DNA of 6,904 nucleotides from NCBI GenBank assembly GCA_021820785.1, contig JAKADE010000145.1, positions 1-6,904 on the forward strand. Reading direction: 5' to 3'. Shown here one piece after another: positions 1-6,849 of the stretch (within the stretch, counting starts at the first letter, position 1; the number at the start of each line of letters is the position of its first letter). This stretch comes from Pseudomonadota bacterium (GTDB lineage Bacteria > Pseudomonadota > Gammaproteobacteria > Steroidobacterales > Steroidobacteraceae). The notes below the pieces were generated by a model. The model did no database searches, was not told the DNA's origin, and worked only from the letters and a program-made list of their open reading frames with translations. Made by a program: the position numbers and the translations under genes.

Positions 1-1
1 C

Positions 2-37
2 GACATCGCCGCTGCCGCTGCTGCCTTCCGGCCCTGA
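2..37 (+). CDS. Possible C-terminal tail of a gene entering from the left edge
   Basis: One plus-strand frame reads DIAAAAAAFRP and then a TGA stop, with no start inside the window. An alanine-rich tail using mixed GCC/GCT codons is compatible with the end of a real protein in high-GC DNA. Eleven residues cannot identify a family. The main reason to propose it is that the following 270 bases contain no other credible gene, so a gene could well end here. It may equally be chance. Confidence 0.2.
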   Translation, partial: DIAAAAAAFRP

Positions 38-245
38 CGGGGTTCACGACTGGTCGTCGCGGAGTAGCCGATGCGGGCCACCACAGCCAAATGTACTCAT
101 GCCCGCGCCTGCGGGCTCACCCGCCCCAGGCTCGCGCCCACTGCGGGACGGCGCCCAGGAAATCGCCGGGAGACGACCATCATAGCAGTTCGGCACGCCG
201 CCGTGCGGCGCACCGAGCGCGCCTGAGGGGCGGCGGGCCACAGCC
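38..245. other. Non-coding stretch upstream of the MerR-type regulator
   Basis: No convincing coding sequence is seen here. There are small stem-loops: a 6-bp perfect stem GCCCGC/GCGGGC with a 4-base loop at 101-116, and ACGAC/GTCGT at 46-57. Neither is followed by a T-run, so neither looks like an intrinsic terminator. Two less GC-rich patches stand out, around 85-100 and 176-188. The second reads TGCTATGAT on the minus strand, which resembles an extended -10 element, but no gene is found downstream of it. Most reading frames across this stretch look like GC-rich shadows. Confidence 0.5.
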
Positions 246-277
246 TTGACTCTGGACCTTGCTCCAGGGCGTACACT
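246..277 (+). promoter_or_regulatory. MerR-type promoter/operator for the regulator gene itself
   Basis: A -35 element TTGACT (246-251) and a -10 element TACACT (272-277) are separated by 20 bp, longer than the usual 17. Between them lies an inverted repeat, CTGGA (252-256) and TCCAG (263-267). This over-long spacer with a dyad inside it is the hallmark of promoters activated by MerR-family metal regulators through DNA untwisting. The layout resembles ZntR/CueR-class operators. It faces the merR-type gene starting at 306, so autoregulation is the direct inference. Confidence 0.85.
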
Positions 278-305
278 GAGCCCCGGTCCATTCCCGGGAG
301 CGACC

Positions 306-755
306 ATGGAGACCCTCGGCATCGGCGCCCTCGCCCGGCGCGCGGGCGTACGCATCGACACTGTGCGCTACTACGAACGCAGCGGCCTGCTCGCCCCGAA
401 GACGCGCCTGCAGTCCGGCTACCGGCGCTACGGTGCCGCCGAGCTCGCCCGCCTGCGCTTCATACGCCGCGCCCAGACGCTCGGGTTTTCCCTGAAGGAG
501 ATCCGCGACCTGCTCGCGCTCTCCAAGGGCCGGGACGTGGCGCGCGTGAAGCGCGCCGCGCAGGGCAAGCTCGCCGACGTCGAGCAGCGCATCGCCGCGC
601 TGCAGCGCGTGCGCAACGGTCTGGCGACGCTCATCGAAGCCTGCCCGGGCCACGGCGATCCGACCGATTGCCCGATCCTCAAGGCCCTCGGCGGGGAAGG
701 TCTCGACGGGCCGGACGCATCCTCTGTGCCCGGCGGGCGCGCCGGCACCGCCTGA
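306..755 (+). CDS. MerR-family heavy-metal-responsive transcriptional regulator
   Basis: A 149-residue cytoplasmic DNA-binding activator/repressor of the CueR/ZntR/PbrR type. Residues 4-38 form the N-terminal winged helix-turn-helix, with the family motif [11 protein letters not shown] at 19-29 and SGYRRY at 37-42. Residues 81-110 form the dimerisation helix. A C-terminal metal loop, [10 protein letters not shown], carries C113 and C122, followed by PILKAL. The ATG at 306 is chosen because the MerR fold begins right there, GGGAG lies a few bases upstream, and the promoter -10 at 272-277 would fall inside any longer reading. The residue aligning with ZntR C79 (divalent sensors) or CueR S77 (monovalent sensors) is V78 here, and the preceding linker is 2-3 residues shorter. 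The metal is therefore not predictable. No efflux ATPase or chaperone follows. The gene ends 17 bp from a convergent transporter gene. Confidence 0.93.
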   Translation: METLGIGALARRAGVRIDTVRYYERSGLLAPKTRLQSGYRRYGAAELARLRFIRRAQTLGFSLKEIRDLLALSKGRDVARVKRAAQGKLADVEQRIAALQRVRNGLATLIEACPGHGDPTDCPILKALGGEGLDGPDASSVPGGRAGTA

Positions 756-772
756 GCCACACGCCCCGCAGG

Positions 773-1345
773 TCAGGACAGCCCGAGCGCGGCGCGGACC
801 AGGAACAACACGCCGAGGCCGAGGAACAGCAGACTCGCAGTGATGCGGATGGCGCGCAGCGGCAGCCGCAGCGCGAGCAGCTTGCCGATGAAGATCACCG
901 GGGCGCAGGCGAGCACCATCCCGACCGTGCTGCCGGCCACCACGCCCGCGAAGTTCCGGTAGGCGGCCCCGAGCACCGCCGTGGCAATCTGCGTCTTGTC
1001 GCCGAGTTCCGCCACCGTGAAAGTCAGCAGCGTGGTCCAGAACAGCCCGCCGCGCGCCGCGGCCTCCTCCTGCCCGTCGGCGCGTTCCGGCTTCAGCTCC
1101 CAGACCGCCATCGCGACGAGGCTGACGCCGACGATGAGATTGACCAGTCTCGGACTCAGGGCGTGGCCGAGCCGTTCGCCGATGAACGCCGCGAGGGCGG
1201 CGCTCACGACCGTTCCGCAGATCATCCCGGCGAGAATCGGCCACGGCCGCCGGTGCCGCACGGCGAGCATCAGCAGCAGCAGCTGCGTCCGATCGCCGAT
1301 TTCGGCGATCGCAACCGTCGAGAGGCTGGCGAGAAATGCTTCCAT
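773..1345 (-). CDS. GDT1/TMEM165 (UPF0016) family divalent cation exporter, probably Mn2+
   Basis: A 190-residue inner-membrane protein with about six hydrophobic segments. It has the internal duplication that defines UPF0016/GDT1. The signature E-x-G-D-(K/R)-T-Q occurs twice, as EIGDRTQ at residues 15-21 and ELGDKTQ at 113-119. The acidic residues of the two copies are thought to form the cation path. Characterised relatives are yeast Gdt1, human TMEM165 (Ca2+/Mn2+ against H+) and the bacterial Mn2+ exporter MneA. Mn2+ export is thus family-based inference. A hydrophilic linker at about 84-98 separates the two halves. The start is the first ATG after an in-frame TAG directly upstream. No good Shine-Dalgarno is seen there, which suggests weak or coupled translation. 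ohr ends 71 bp upstream on the same strand, so read-through co-transcription is possible. I found no manganese riboswitch (yybP-ykoY type) in the 71-bp leader. Confidence 0.92.
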   Translation of the reverse strand: MEAFLASLSTVAIAEIGDRTQLLLLMLAVRHRRPWPILAGMICGTVVSAALAAFIGERLGHALSPRLVNLIVGVSLVAMAVWELKPERADGQEEAAARGGLFWTTLLTFTVAELGDKTQIATAVLGAAYRNFAGVVAGSTVGMVLACAPVIFIGKLLALRLPLRAIRITASLLFLGLGVLFLVRAALGLS

Positions 1346-1366
1346 CTAGCGCACTGCCGCGTGCAC

Positions 1367-1379
1367 GCCGGGGTCCGGC
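1367..1379 (-). other. Short stem-loop between ohr and the GDT1-family gene
   Basis: GCCGG and CCGGC form a perfect 5-bp stem around a 3-base loop, and the stem can be extended by G-U pairs. It lies in the 71-bp gap after the ohr stop codon. No T-run follows on the minus strand, so it is not a typical intrinsic terminator. It might modestly attenuate or process an ohr/transporter transcript, or be a chance structure in GC-rich DNA. Confidence 0.3.
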
Positions 1380-1416
1380 ACACGCGCTCGACCGCCGGCG
1401 CCGCTGCGAGGCTGCA

Positions 1417-1842
1417 TCAGACCACGATCAGCGTGACGTCGATGTTGCCACGGGTCGCGTTCGAGTACGGACACACCTTGTGCGCCTCGCTCACCAGGCG
1501 CTCGGCGGTCTCGCGCGCCACGCCCGGCAGCGACACCTTCAGTTCCACGTTGATGCCGAATCCGGCCGGGATCTGCCCGATGCCGACCGACGACTCGATC
1601 GAGGTGTCGGCCGGCACCGCGACCTTGTCGCGGCCGGCGACGAACTTGATCGCCCCGATGAAGCACGCGGCATAGCCGGCGGCGAACATCTGCTCCGGGT
1701 TGGTGCCCTCACCGCCCGGACCACCGAGTTCCTTCGGCACCGACAGTTTCACCTTCAGGCGCCCATCGTCGGTCGCGGCGCTGCCATCGCGCCCTCCGGT
1801 GGCCTTGGCGTGTGCGGTGTAAAGCGGGGTGATCGAGGTCAT
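1417..1842 (-). CDS. ohr: Organic hydroperoxide resistance protein Ohr (OsmC superfamily thiol peroxidase)
   Basis: A 141-residue cytoplasmic enzyme that reduces organic and lipid hydroperoxides to alcohols using a reactive cysteine. In characterised Ohr proteins it is recycled through lipoylated enzymes. The full Ohr signature is visible. GGRDG near the N-terminus supplies R18, [11 protein letters not shown] is at 34-44, and [14 protein letters not shown] at 48-61 carries E50 and the peroxidatic C60. [11 protein letters not shown] at 123-133 carries the resolving C124. R18, E50, C60 and C124 match the known Arg/Glu/Cys/Cys active-site set, and the length is typical of Ohr. These motifs favour Ohr over OsmC. 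The ATG is preceded by a strong GGAGG Shine-Dalgarno 4 bases away (about 1847-1851). No ohrR repressor gene is in the window. The leader contains a promoter-like palindrome and a terminator-like hairpin, described separately. It is divergent from the DUF748 gene. Confidence 0.96.
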   Translation of the reverse strand: MTSITPLYTAHAKATGGRDGSAATDDGRLKVKLSVPKELGGPGGEGTNPEQMFAAGYAACFIGAIKFVAGRDKVAVPADTSIESSVGIGQIPAGFGINVELKVSLPGVARETAERLVSEAHKVCPYSNATRGNIDVTLIVV

Positions 1843-1859
1843 TGCGCCTCCAGTGTTGC

Positions 1860-1894
1860 AAAAAACCTGCGCGCCGGCGCATCGCGCCGCGCGC
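1860..1894 (-). terminator. Intrinsic terminator-like hairpin in the ohr leader
   Basis: On the minus strand, an 11-bp GC stem (6 bp, a single bulged base, then 5 bp) with a 3-base loop spans 1894-1869. After three bases (AGG) it is followed by six Ts at 1865-1860. This is the form of a Rho-independent terminator. It lies downstream of the promoter-like TACAATATACT sequence and only 8 bases before the ohr GGAGG. It would therefore act inside the ohr leader rather than after a gene. It could be an attenuator, an mRNA 5'-stabilising hairpin, or a block to antisense transcription from the direction of the DUF748 gene. Confidence 0.6.
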
Positions 1895-1905
1895 TCCTGC
1901 AGCAG

Positions 1906-1920
1906 AGTATATTGTAGACT
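1906..1920 (-). promoter_or_regulatory. Putative ohr -10 region overlapping an OhrR-like palindromic operator
   Basis: On the minus strand this reads AGTCTACAATATACT, an AT-rich island in GC-rich DNA. It is an imperfect palindrome: 12 of the 14 flanking positions pair about a central base. It contains -10-like hexamers TACAAT and TATACT about 65-75 bp upstream of the ohr start. TACAAT matches the half-site seen in OhrR operators (TACAATT/AATTGTA type). A good -35 is not evident, and TTGCGG at 1942-1937 has a 20-bp spacing. Operator identity is inference, because no ohrR gene is present in the window. Confidence 0.5.
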
Positions 1921-2035
1921 TCCGCCGGCACGCGACCCGCAACCCGGCGCAGGATGCCAGAGACCGCCGATGCGCCTGCTCACCGATCGACCGACCCGAC
2001 GCACGAGCACTGAACGACGCGGCGCACGTCTGCAG

Positions 2036-2050
2036 GGTGCCGTCGGCACC
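2036..2050 (+). other. Stem-loop just upstream of the DUF748 gene ribosome binding site
   Basis: GGTGCC and GGCACC form a perfect 6-bp stem around GTC. It ends two bases before the Shine-Dalgarno AGGA (2053-2056) of the gene starting at 2062. It is close enough to influence ribosome access or mRNA stability, but it leaves the Shine-Dalgarno itself unpaired. It may be a chance structure. Confidence 0.3.
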
Positions 2051-2061
2051 GCAGGACACCC

Positions 2062-5000
2062 ATGAACTTCCGCAGCAGCCTTCGCAGGTTGGGTCGACGC
2101 TGGCTCATCACGTTCAGCGTCATCGCGCTGGCGTTGCTCGGCTACCTGTGGGCCGGTTACGCACTCGCGCCGCGCCTGATCCGCAGCGAGGCGATGCGCT
2201 GGGCGCGCCAGCATCCGGGGGTCACGCTCGCCCTCGGGGCGATCCGGGTCGACCCGGTGCACCTGACCGTCTCGATCCATCACCTGCGCCTCGAGGCGCA
2301 GGGGCGGCCGATCGCGGCGGTGCGCCGGCTGTTCATCGGCTTCAAACCGCTGGCGCTGCTCGCCGGCACCTATCACATCGGTACACTGGAACTGGACGCG
2401 CCGCGCCTCGATGTGCGCATCGGCGCCGACGGCAGGAGCAACCTGGCGGCGCTCGCCTCGAATGCGCCCCCCGGCCCGAGCGGACCGCCGCCGCAGATCC
2501 GCATCGATGACCTGCGCGTCGAGCAGGGTGCGCTGCGCGTCAGCGACCACAAGCTCTCCCCGACGGCACGCGAATCGCTCACACCCATCACCTTCCGCCT
2601 GGTGCACCTCCGCTCCTGGGCGGGCGGCCACGGCGAGTTTGCACTCAACGCCGACAGCAGCGACGGCACGCACATCGCCTGGTGGGGCGAGCTGTCGATG
2701 AGCCCGCTCGCCGTGCACGGCGGAGTGTCCGTCAACCACGAGCCGGTGACGGGACTGACCCGTTTCGCACCGACGCATCTGCCCGTGACTGCGCGCGCCG
2801 GCACTCTGGACCTGAACACGCGCTACACCGTGGGCGAAGGGCCGCACGGCTTCGCGGTCGCGCTCTCGAACCTCGTCATGACCGTCCACGCGCTCGCGCT
2901 CGACGGCGGTACGGTGCTGCACGGCATCGTGCAGACCCACTCCATCCACCTCACGGGCGGCGCGGTGACGCTGACCGCCGGCGCGCTGCCCGAGGGACGG
3001 CTGAGCACGCTCATCCTGCGCGGCGTACGCCTCGAGGGCACCGGTGCGGCCCGCGGGCAGCACGCGAGCCTCGACGAACTCTCGCTCGAGCACGTGCGAC
3101 TGCAGTGGCCGACGCGCCGCATCGCGATCGCCGCACTGACGCTGCGCGGCCTGCGGCTGCCGATCCGGCGCACACGCGATGGACGGCTGGCGCTCCTCAG
3201 CCTCTTACCGACACGCCCGGCTGCGCGCACGGCCGCGCCTGCCGCACCCGCTGCCACCCGCAGCGCACCGCGCGCGGCCCCGCCGTGGGGGGTGAACCTC
3301 GCGCGGCTCACCGTGAGCGACGTCGCGCTGCCGATCCTCGACCGGTCGGTCACACCGGCGGCGCACTTCGAGGTGCGGCTGTATTCTCTCACCGCTCGGG
3401 CGCTCAGCACCGACCTGAACACGGCCGTACCGTTCTCACTGCGGGCCGGAATCGCCCCGAGGGCCTATCTGGCGCTCGACGGACGCGTGACACCCGGTCG
3501 ACGCAGCGGCGCCCTGTGGGTGTCGCTGAGTCGCCTGCCGCTGGCGCCGTTCGTGCCCTACCTGCCGCTTGCACGCACCGCCGAAGTCCACTCCGGCTCG
3601 CTCGGCGTGCACGGTTTCGCCGAACTCAGCAGCGGACGGCTCGTGCGGCTGCGCGGCGGCGCCGAGCTCAGCGACCTGCAGTTGCTCGCGCGCGCGAGCG
3701 GCATCGGCCTGTTCGGCTGGCGGCAGCTGAGCGTCAACGGCATCGACTACCGGCCCGCGCGGCTCGTCATCGGCGCGGCCCGGCTCGATGCGCCGGTGGG
3801 GCGCATCGTCATCCTGCCGAACCGCACGCTGAATCTCGCTGCTCTGTTCCCGCCCGCGAAAGCCGCCGCGGCGCCGACGCGGCCCGTGCCGCCGCCGGCA
3901 CACGCTGCACCCCACCCGGCGCTCGCGGTGCTGTTGCGGCGGCTGCAGATCGTCAACGGCTCGATCCGCTTCGCCGATGAATCGATCGAGCCGCACTTCC
4001 ACGCGCCCATCAACGATCTGCACGGCAGCATCGACAACCTCTCGACCTCACACGACGCAATCGCCCGCGTCGCACTGGCCGGCCAGGTGATCAACCGCTA
4101 CTCGCCGGTGAGCATCCGCGGTGCGTTCAACCCGTACGGACTCGGCCGTGACACTGACATCCGTGCGGGTTTCGACAACATCCAGCTGCCGATTTTTGAT
4201 CCGTACTCGGACCGCTATGCCGGCTACGCGATCGCCAAGGGCATACTGAGTGCGCATTTCCGCTACCGCATCGACAACCGCCGGCTCAATGCCGATCACC
4301 GTATCGTGGTCGAGCAGTTGCAGTGGGGCGGGGCGAGCGCGAGCCGCGAGCGGGTCGGCTGGCCGATCCGGCTCGCCACGGCGCTGCTGAAGGACCGCAA
4401 CGGGGTGATCCGCATCCACCTGCCGGTCACCGGTTCACTGAACGATCCAGACTTCCACATCGCCTCGATCGTCTGGACGATGCTCTGGCATCTGCTCGAG
4501 AAAGCCGCCCTCGCCCCGTTCAACCTGATCGGCAAGCTGTTCGCCGGCGCCGCACAGGCGCAGTACATCGCGTTCCGGCCCGGCGCGGCAGCACTGCCGC
4601 ACGGGGCTGGCCCGAGCCTCGCGGCGCTCTCCCGGGCACTGGCGGCACGGCCGGCGCTGCGCGTGGACATCCCGGCCGGTCCGGCCAGCGCAGAGGATGC
4701 CCGCGCCCTGCAGAACCGCCGGATCGAAGCGCTCGCCCTGACGCACCTGCACGGCACCCCGCCCGGCGGCTTCGCCGCCCTGCCGGCGCGCGAGCAGCGC
4801 CGGGCGCTCGCGGCGCTGTTCCGCGCCCGCCTGCACCGATCGCCGGTGTATCCGGTGCCTGCGGCCCGGCCTGCGGCGGGCACCGCCGCGAAAACCTCTG
4901 CCGCAGCACAACGCCTCGCCCGCATGAACCGCCAGATCCGCTGGCTGCGCGCGCAGCTGCGCCCCACGGTGCACCTCGCCCCCGGGGCGCTGGCAGCTCT

Positions 5001-5139
5001 GGGGCTGGCGCGGGCCCAGGTCGTGCAGAACGCGCTGCTCGCCCACGGCACGCTCAGTCCGAAGCGGGTATTTCTCACCACGCAGCGCTCTGGAGAGCCG
5101 TGGCGCGGCCGCGTGCGTCTGCAACTGCGCCTGCGCTAG
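2062..5139 (+). CDS. DUF748/AsmA-like envelope protein with OmpA-like C-terminal region
   Basis: A 1025-residue protein, N-terminally anchored in the inner membrane and mostly periplasmic. A basic N-terminus (RRLGRR) precedes one hydrophobic segment at about 15-36. AsmA-like repeats follow, starting at about 50 with the L-x-x-I-x-x-x-P pattern that recurs along the protein. The DUF748 core is clear towards the C-terminus: a conserved block at about 650-760, then [13 protein letters not shown] around 770-783 and GSLNDPDF around 791-798, then a hydrophobic [16 protein letters not shown]. From about residue 834 the pattern F-x-P-G-A-A-x-L...D-A-x-x-L-Q-x-R-R and a final [21 protein letters not shown] look like a degenerate OmpA-like domain, as in other DUF748 proteins. 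Two Ala/Pro-rich linkers lie near 385-412 and 597-620. AsmA-clan relatives (YhdP, TamB, YdbH) form lipid-conducting bridges between inner and outer membranes. A similar role here is inference. AGGA at 2053-2056 supports the start. Confidence 0.9.
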   Translation: MNFRSSLRRLGRRWLITFSVIALALLGYLWAGYALAPRLIRSEAMRWARQHPGVTLALGAIRVDPVHLTVSIHHLRLEAQGRPIAAVRRLFIGFKPLALLAGTYHIGTLELDAPRLDVRIGADGRSNLAALASNAPPGPSGPPPQIRIDDLRVEQGALRVSDHKLSPTARESLTPITFRLVHLRSWAGGHGEFALNADSSDGTHIAWWGELSMSPLAVHGGVSVNHEPVTGLTRFAPTHLPVTARAGTLDLNTRYTVGEGPHGFAVALSNLVMTVHALALDGGTVLHGIVQTHSIHLTGGAVTLTAGALPEGRLSTLILRGVRLEGTGAARGQHASLDELSLEHVRLQWPTRRIAIAALTLRGLRLPIRRTRDGRLALLSLLPTRPAARTAAPAAPAATRSAPRAAPPWGVNLARLTVSDVALPILDRSVTPAAHFEVRLYSLTARALSTDLNTAVPFSLRAGIAPRAYLALDGRVTPGRRSGALWVSLSRLPLAPFVPYLPLARTAEVHSGSLGVHGFAELSSGRLVRLRGGAELSDLQLLARASGIGLFGWRQLSVNGIDYRPARLVIGAARLDAPVGRIVILPNRTLNLAALFPPAKAAAAPTRPVPPPAHAAPHPALAVLLRRLQIVNGSIRFADESIEPHFHAPINDLHGSIDNLSTSHDAIARVALAGQVINRYSPVSIRGAFNPYGLGRDTDIRAGFDNIQLPIFDPYSDRYAGYAIAKGILSAHFRYRIDNRRLNADHRIVVEQLQWGGASASRERVGWPIRLATALLKDRNGVIRIHLPVTGSLNDPDFHIASIVWTMLWHLLEKAALAPFNLIGKLFAGAAQAQYIAFRPGAAALPHGAGPSLAALSRALAARPALRVDIPAGPASAEDARALQNRRIEALALTHLHGTPPGGFAALPAREQRRALAALFRARLHRSPVYPVPAARPAAGTAAKTSAAAQRLARMNRQIRWLRAQLRPTVHLAPGALAALGLARAQVVQNALLAHGTLSPKRVFLTTQRSGEPWRGRVRLQLRLR

Positions 5140-5170
5140 TCCCTTCGCACCCGTCCCGCGGCTCTGCAGC

Positions 5171-6148
5171 TCAGCGCCGGGCGGATCGGCCCCGGTCGAT
5201 CGCGGCCACGAGATGGTAGAAGGCCTCGAGCAGCGGCACCTCGAGGCCTGCCCGGTGCGCCTTGGATACCGCATCGCCGAAGGTCTCCTCGACCTCGAGC
5301 GGCCGGCCTGCCTCCAGGTCCTGCAGCGCCGACATGCGATGTCCAGGGGCCTGAGCGGCAAACTGGGCGCCCGCGGCGCGCACCGAGGCGACCGCCTCGG
5401 CCTCCGTCCCCGCGAGGATCGCCTGCAGCGGCAGGATCGCGCCCTCGGGGAGCAGCTCGACCTGGCATGCGCGCGCCAACCGCACCGCTTCGCGCGCCAT
5501 GCGCACCAGCACCCCCGCACTGCCCGGATCACTCAGGTACTGCCAGGTCGGCGCGCGAGTCGTCACCGCGAGGCTCATCAGCGGCAGCCAGGCGACGAAC
5601 TTGCTCCACTCCCAGCTCAAGATCCGCGGCACCGCGCTCGCGCGCACCCCCGCTGCGTCGATCGTCGCCGCCAGCGCGCGCACGCGCTCACTCTCCCGGC
5701 CGTCGAGCTCCCCGAGCAGCAGATTGACGTTGCGCGTGAACAGCACGTCACCGCCCTCGAGCACCTCGCCGCTGGTGTTGGCGAGCGCGCCGAAGATTCG
5801 CTCGGCACCAAAGACCGCCGAGAGCAGCTCGTTCTTCAGTACACCGTTCTGCACCGAGAACGCATGGCCTACGTGCACGTGGCGCAGCGATTCCAGGGCC
5901 GCTTGCGTGCCGGGCGTCTTGGTCGCCACGATCAGGCACTCGGCCGCCTCGAGCCGCGCCGGATCGGTGAGCACCGTGACCGGAACGGTGAGCTCGCTGA
6001 GTCCGGTGATGCGCAGCCCCTCGCGCTCGATGTGCCGGGCGCGCTCGCCACGCGCCAGCACGATCACACGATGTCCGGCGTGCGCCAGATGCGCCCCCAG
6101 AATCGATCCGAGGGCCCCGGGGCCGAGAATCACGAACTGCGCGCGCAT
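5171..6148 (-). CDS. panE: 2-dehydropantoate 2-reductase family protein (PanE/ApbA)
   Basis: A 325-residue cytoplasmic NADPH-dependent reductase. PanE reduces 2-dehydropantoate to pantoate in pantothenate/CoA synthesis. The numbering below counts from the alternative GTG one codon upstream, so subtract one for the ATG start. The Rossmann motif is GPGALGS (10-16), and the basic residue R34 after the second strand suits NADPH. VATKTPG holds the conserved K78, SVQNGV the N102 and WEWSKFVAW the K184. The C-terminal signature SALQDLEAGRPLEVE (274-288) supplies the substrate-binding Ser/Glu region. ATG at 6148 is preferred over GTG at 6151 because it overlaps the racemase stop as TGATG, a classic coupling arrangement. 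It ends 31 bp from the convergent DUF748 gene. PanE homologues are often paralogous, and the racemase partner raises the possibility of another 2-keto acid substrate. Confidence 0.88.
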   Translation of the reverse strand: MRAQFVILGPGALGSILGAHLAHAGHRVIVLARGERARHIEREGLRITGLSELTVPVTVLTDPARLEAAECLIVATKTPGTQAALESLRHVHVGHAFSVQNGVLKNELLSAVFGAERIFGALANTSGEVLEGGDVLFTRNVNLLLGELDGRESERVRALAATIDAAGVRASAVPRILSWEWSKFVAWLPLMSLAVTTRAPTWQYLSDPGSAGVLVRMAREAVRLARACQVELLPEGAILPLQAILAGTEAEAVASVRAAGAQFAAQAPGHRMSALQDLEAGRPLEVEETFGDAVSKAHRAGLEVPLLEAFYHLVAAIDRGRSARR

Positions 6149-6849
6149 CACGGAGTCTCGGCGAGCGCCGCGTCCACGGCCGCCAAAGCATGCAGCCGCG
6201 CGGTGTCAAACACCGGAAGGGGCACGTCGCCCTCGCCGAGCAACAGCCCGAGTTCCGTACAGCCGAGCACCACACCCTGCGCACCCTCGCGCTGCAGGGA
6301 CTCGACGATGGCCCGCAGCACCTGGCGGGACGGCTCGGCGATGCGGCCCCGGCACAGCTCTTCGTAAATGATGCGGTGCACGGCCTTGCGTTCGGCTTCC
6401 TGCGGAATCACGGTCCGCACGCCCTGCTCATCCAGCCGGCCGCGATAAAACGCCTGCTCCATCGTGAAGCGGGTACCGAGCAGCGCGACCGTCGAGAGCC
6501 CGCGCCGACGAATCGCTGCCGCCGTCGGATCGAGAATGTGGATGAAGCTTGCGCCGGCGGCGGCGCGTTCAATGTCCGCGGCGACCTTGTGCATCGTATT
6601 GGTGCACAGCAGCAGTACCTGCGCCCCGCCCTGCACCAGGACCTGCGCTGCGCCGCTGAGCAGCTGCGCCGCATCCTCCCACCGATCCTCCAACTGGCAG
6701 GCCGCAATCTGCTCGAAATCCACGGTGTAGAGAAGCGACGTCGCATTGTGCTGCCCGCCGAGCCGCCGCTGCGTCTCTTCATTGATCACCCGGTAATAGG
6801 TGACCGTCGACTCCCAGCTCATCCCCCCGATCAGACCTATCGTGCGCAT
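6148..6849 (-). CDS. ygeA: Aspartate/glutamate racemase family amino-acid racemase (YgeA-like)
   Basis: A 233-residue cytoplasmic, PLP-independent racemase that interconverts L- and D-amino acids by a two-cysteine mechanism. It matches E. coli YgeA along its whole length. Shared stretches include the start GLIGGMSWEST, then LCTNTMHKVA with catalytic C82, VALLGTRFTMEQ and FYRGRLDEQ. Further on are IIYEELCRG, QGVVLGCTELGLL with the second catalytic C197, and PVFDTARLHA near the end. YgeA has broad specificity, with homoserine reported as a good substrate. The true substrate here cannot be read from sequence. The ATG is preceded by AGGAG seven bases upstream (about 6857-6861). It is first in a two-gene operon. 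Its TGA overlaps the ATG of the PanE-like gene by one base, implying coupled translation. Its promoter lies at or beyond the right edge. Confidence 0.94.
   Translation of the reverse strand: MRTIGLIGGMSWESTVTYYRVINEETQRRLGGQHNATSLLYTVDFEQIAACQLEDRWEDAAQLLSGAAQVLVQGGAQVLLLCTNTMHKVAADIERAAAGASFIHILDPTAAAIRRRGLSTVALLGTRFTMEQAFYRGRLDEQGVRTVIPQEAERKAVHRIIYEELCRGRIAEPSRQVLRAIVESLQREGAQGVVLGCTELGLLLGEGDVPLPVFDTARLHALAAVDAALAETP

Noticed and set aside
101..116. GCCCGC/GCGGGC stem-loop as a terminator of the gene entering from the left
   Set aside because: No T-run follows in either direction, and it lies about 65 bases after the proposed stop. It is a common kind of structure in GC-rich spacers.
1346..1416. 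A manganese (yybP-ykoY) riboswitch upstream of the GDT1-family gene
   Set aside because: The gap is only 71 bp, and no conserved loop pattern or matching multi-helix layout could be recognised.
180..1675. Long overlapping frames opposite the MerR, GDT1 and Ohr genes (about 335-354 codons)
   Set aside because: They are Arg/His/Gly-rich with no domain motif, and lie opposite genes with clear family signatures.
1709..1886. A leader frame beginning [11 protein letters not shown] at an ATG in the loop of the ohr leader hairpin
   Set aside because: It runs out of frame deep into ohr with Arg-rich content, and its start would be buried in a very stable stem. Translation is unlikely.
1417..3093. 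A 558-codon open frame on the minus strand running from ohr far into the DUF748 gene
   Set aside because: Only its last 141 codons are a recognisable protein (Ohr), which has its own ATG and Shine-Dalgarno. The rest is low-complexity Arg/Ala/Gly sequence antisense to the DUF748 gene, typical of a GC-rich shadow frame.
5213..6371. Plus-strand frames of about 290-384 codons opposite the racemase and reductase
   Set aside because: The composition is that of a shadow frame, and both opposite-strand genes carry complete catalytic motifs.
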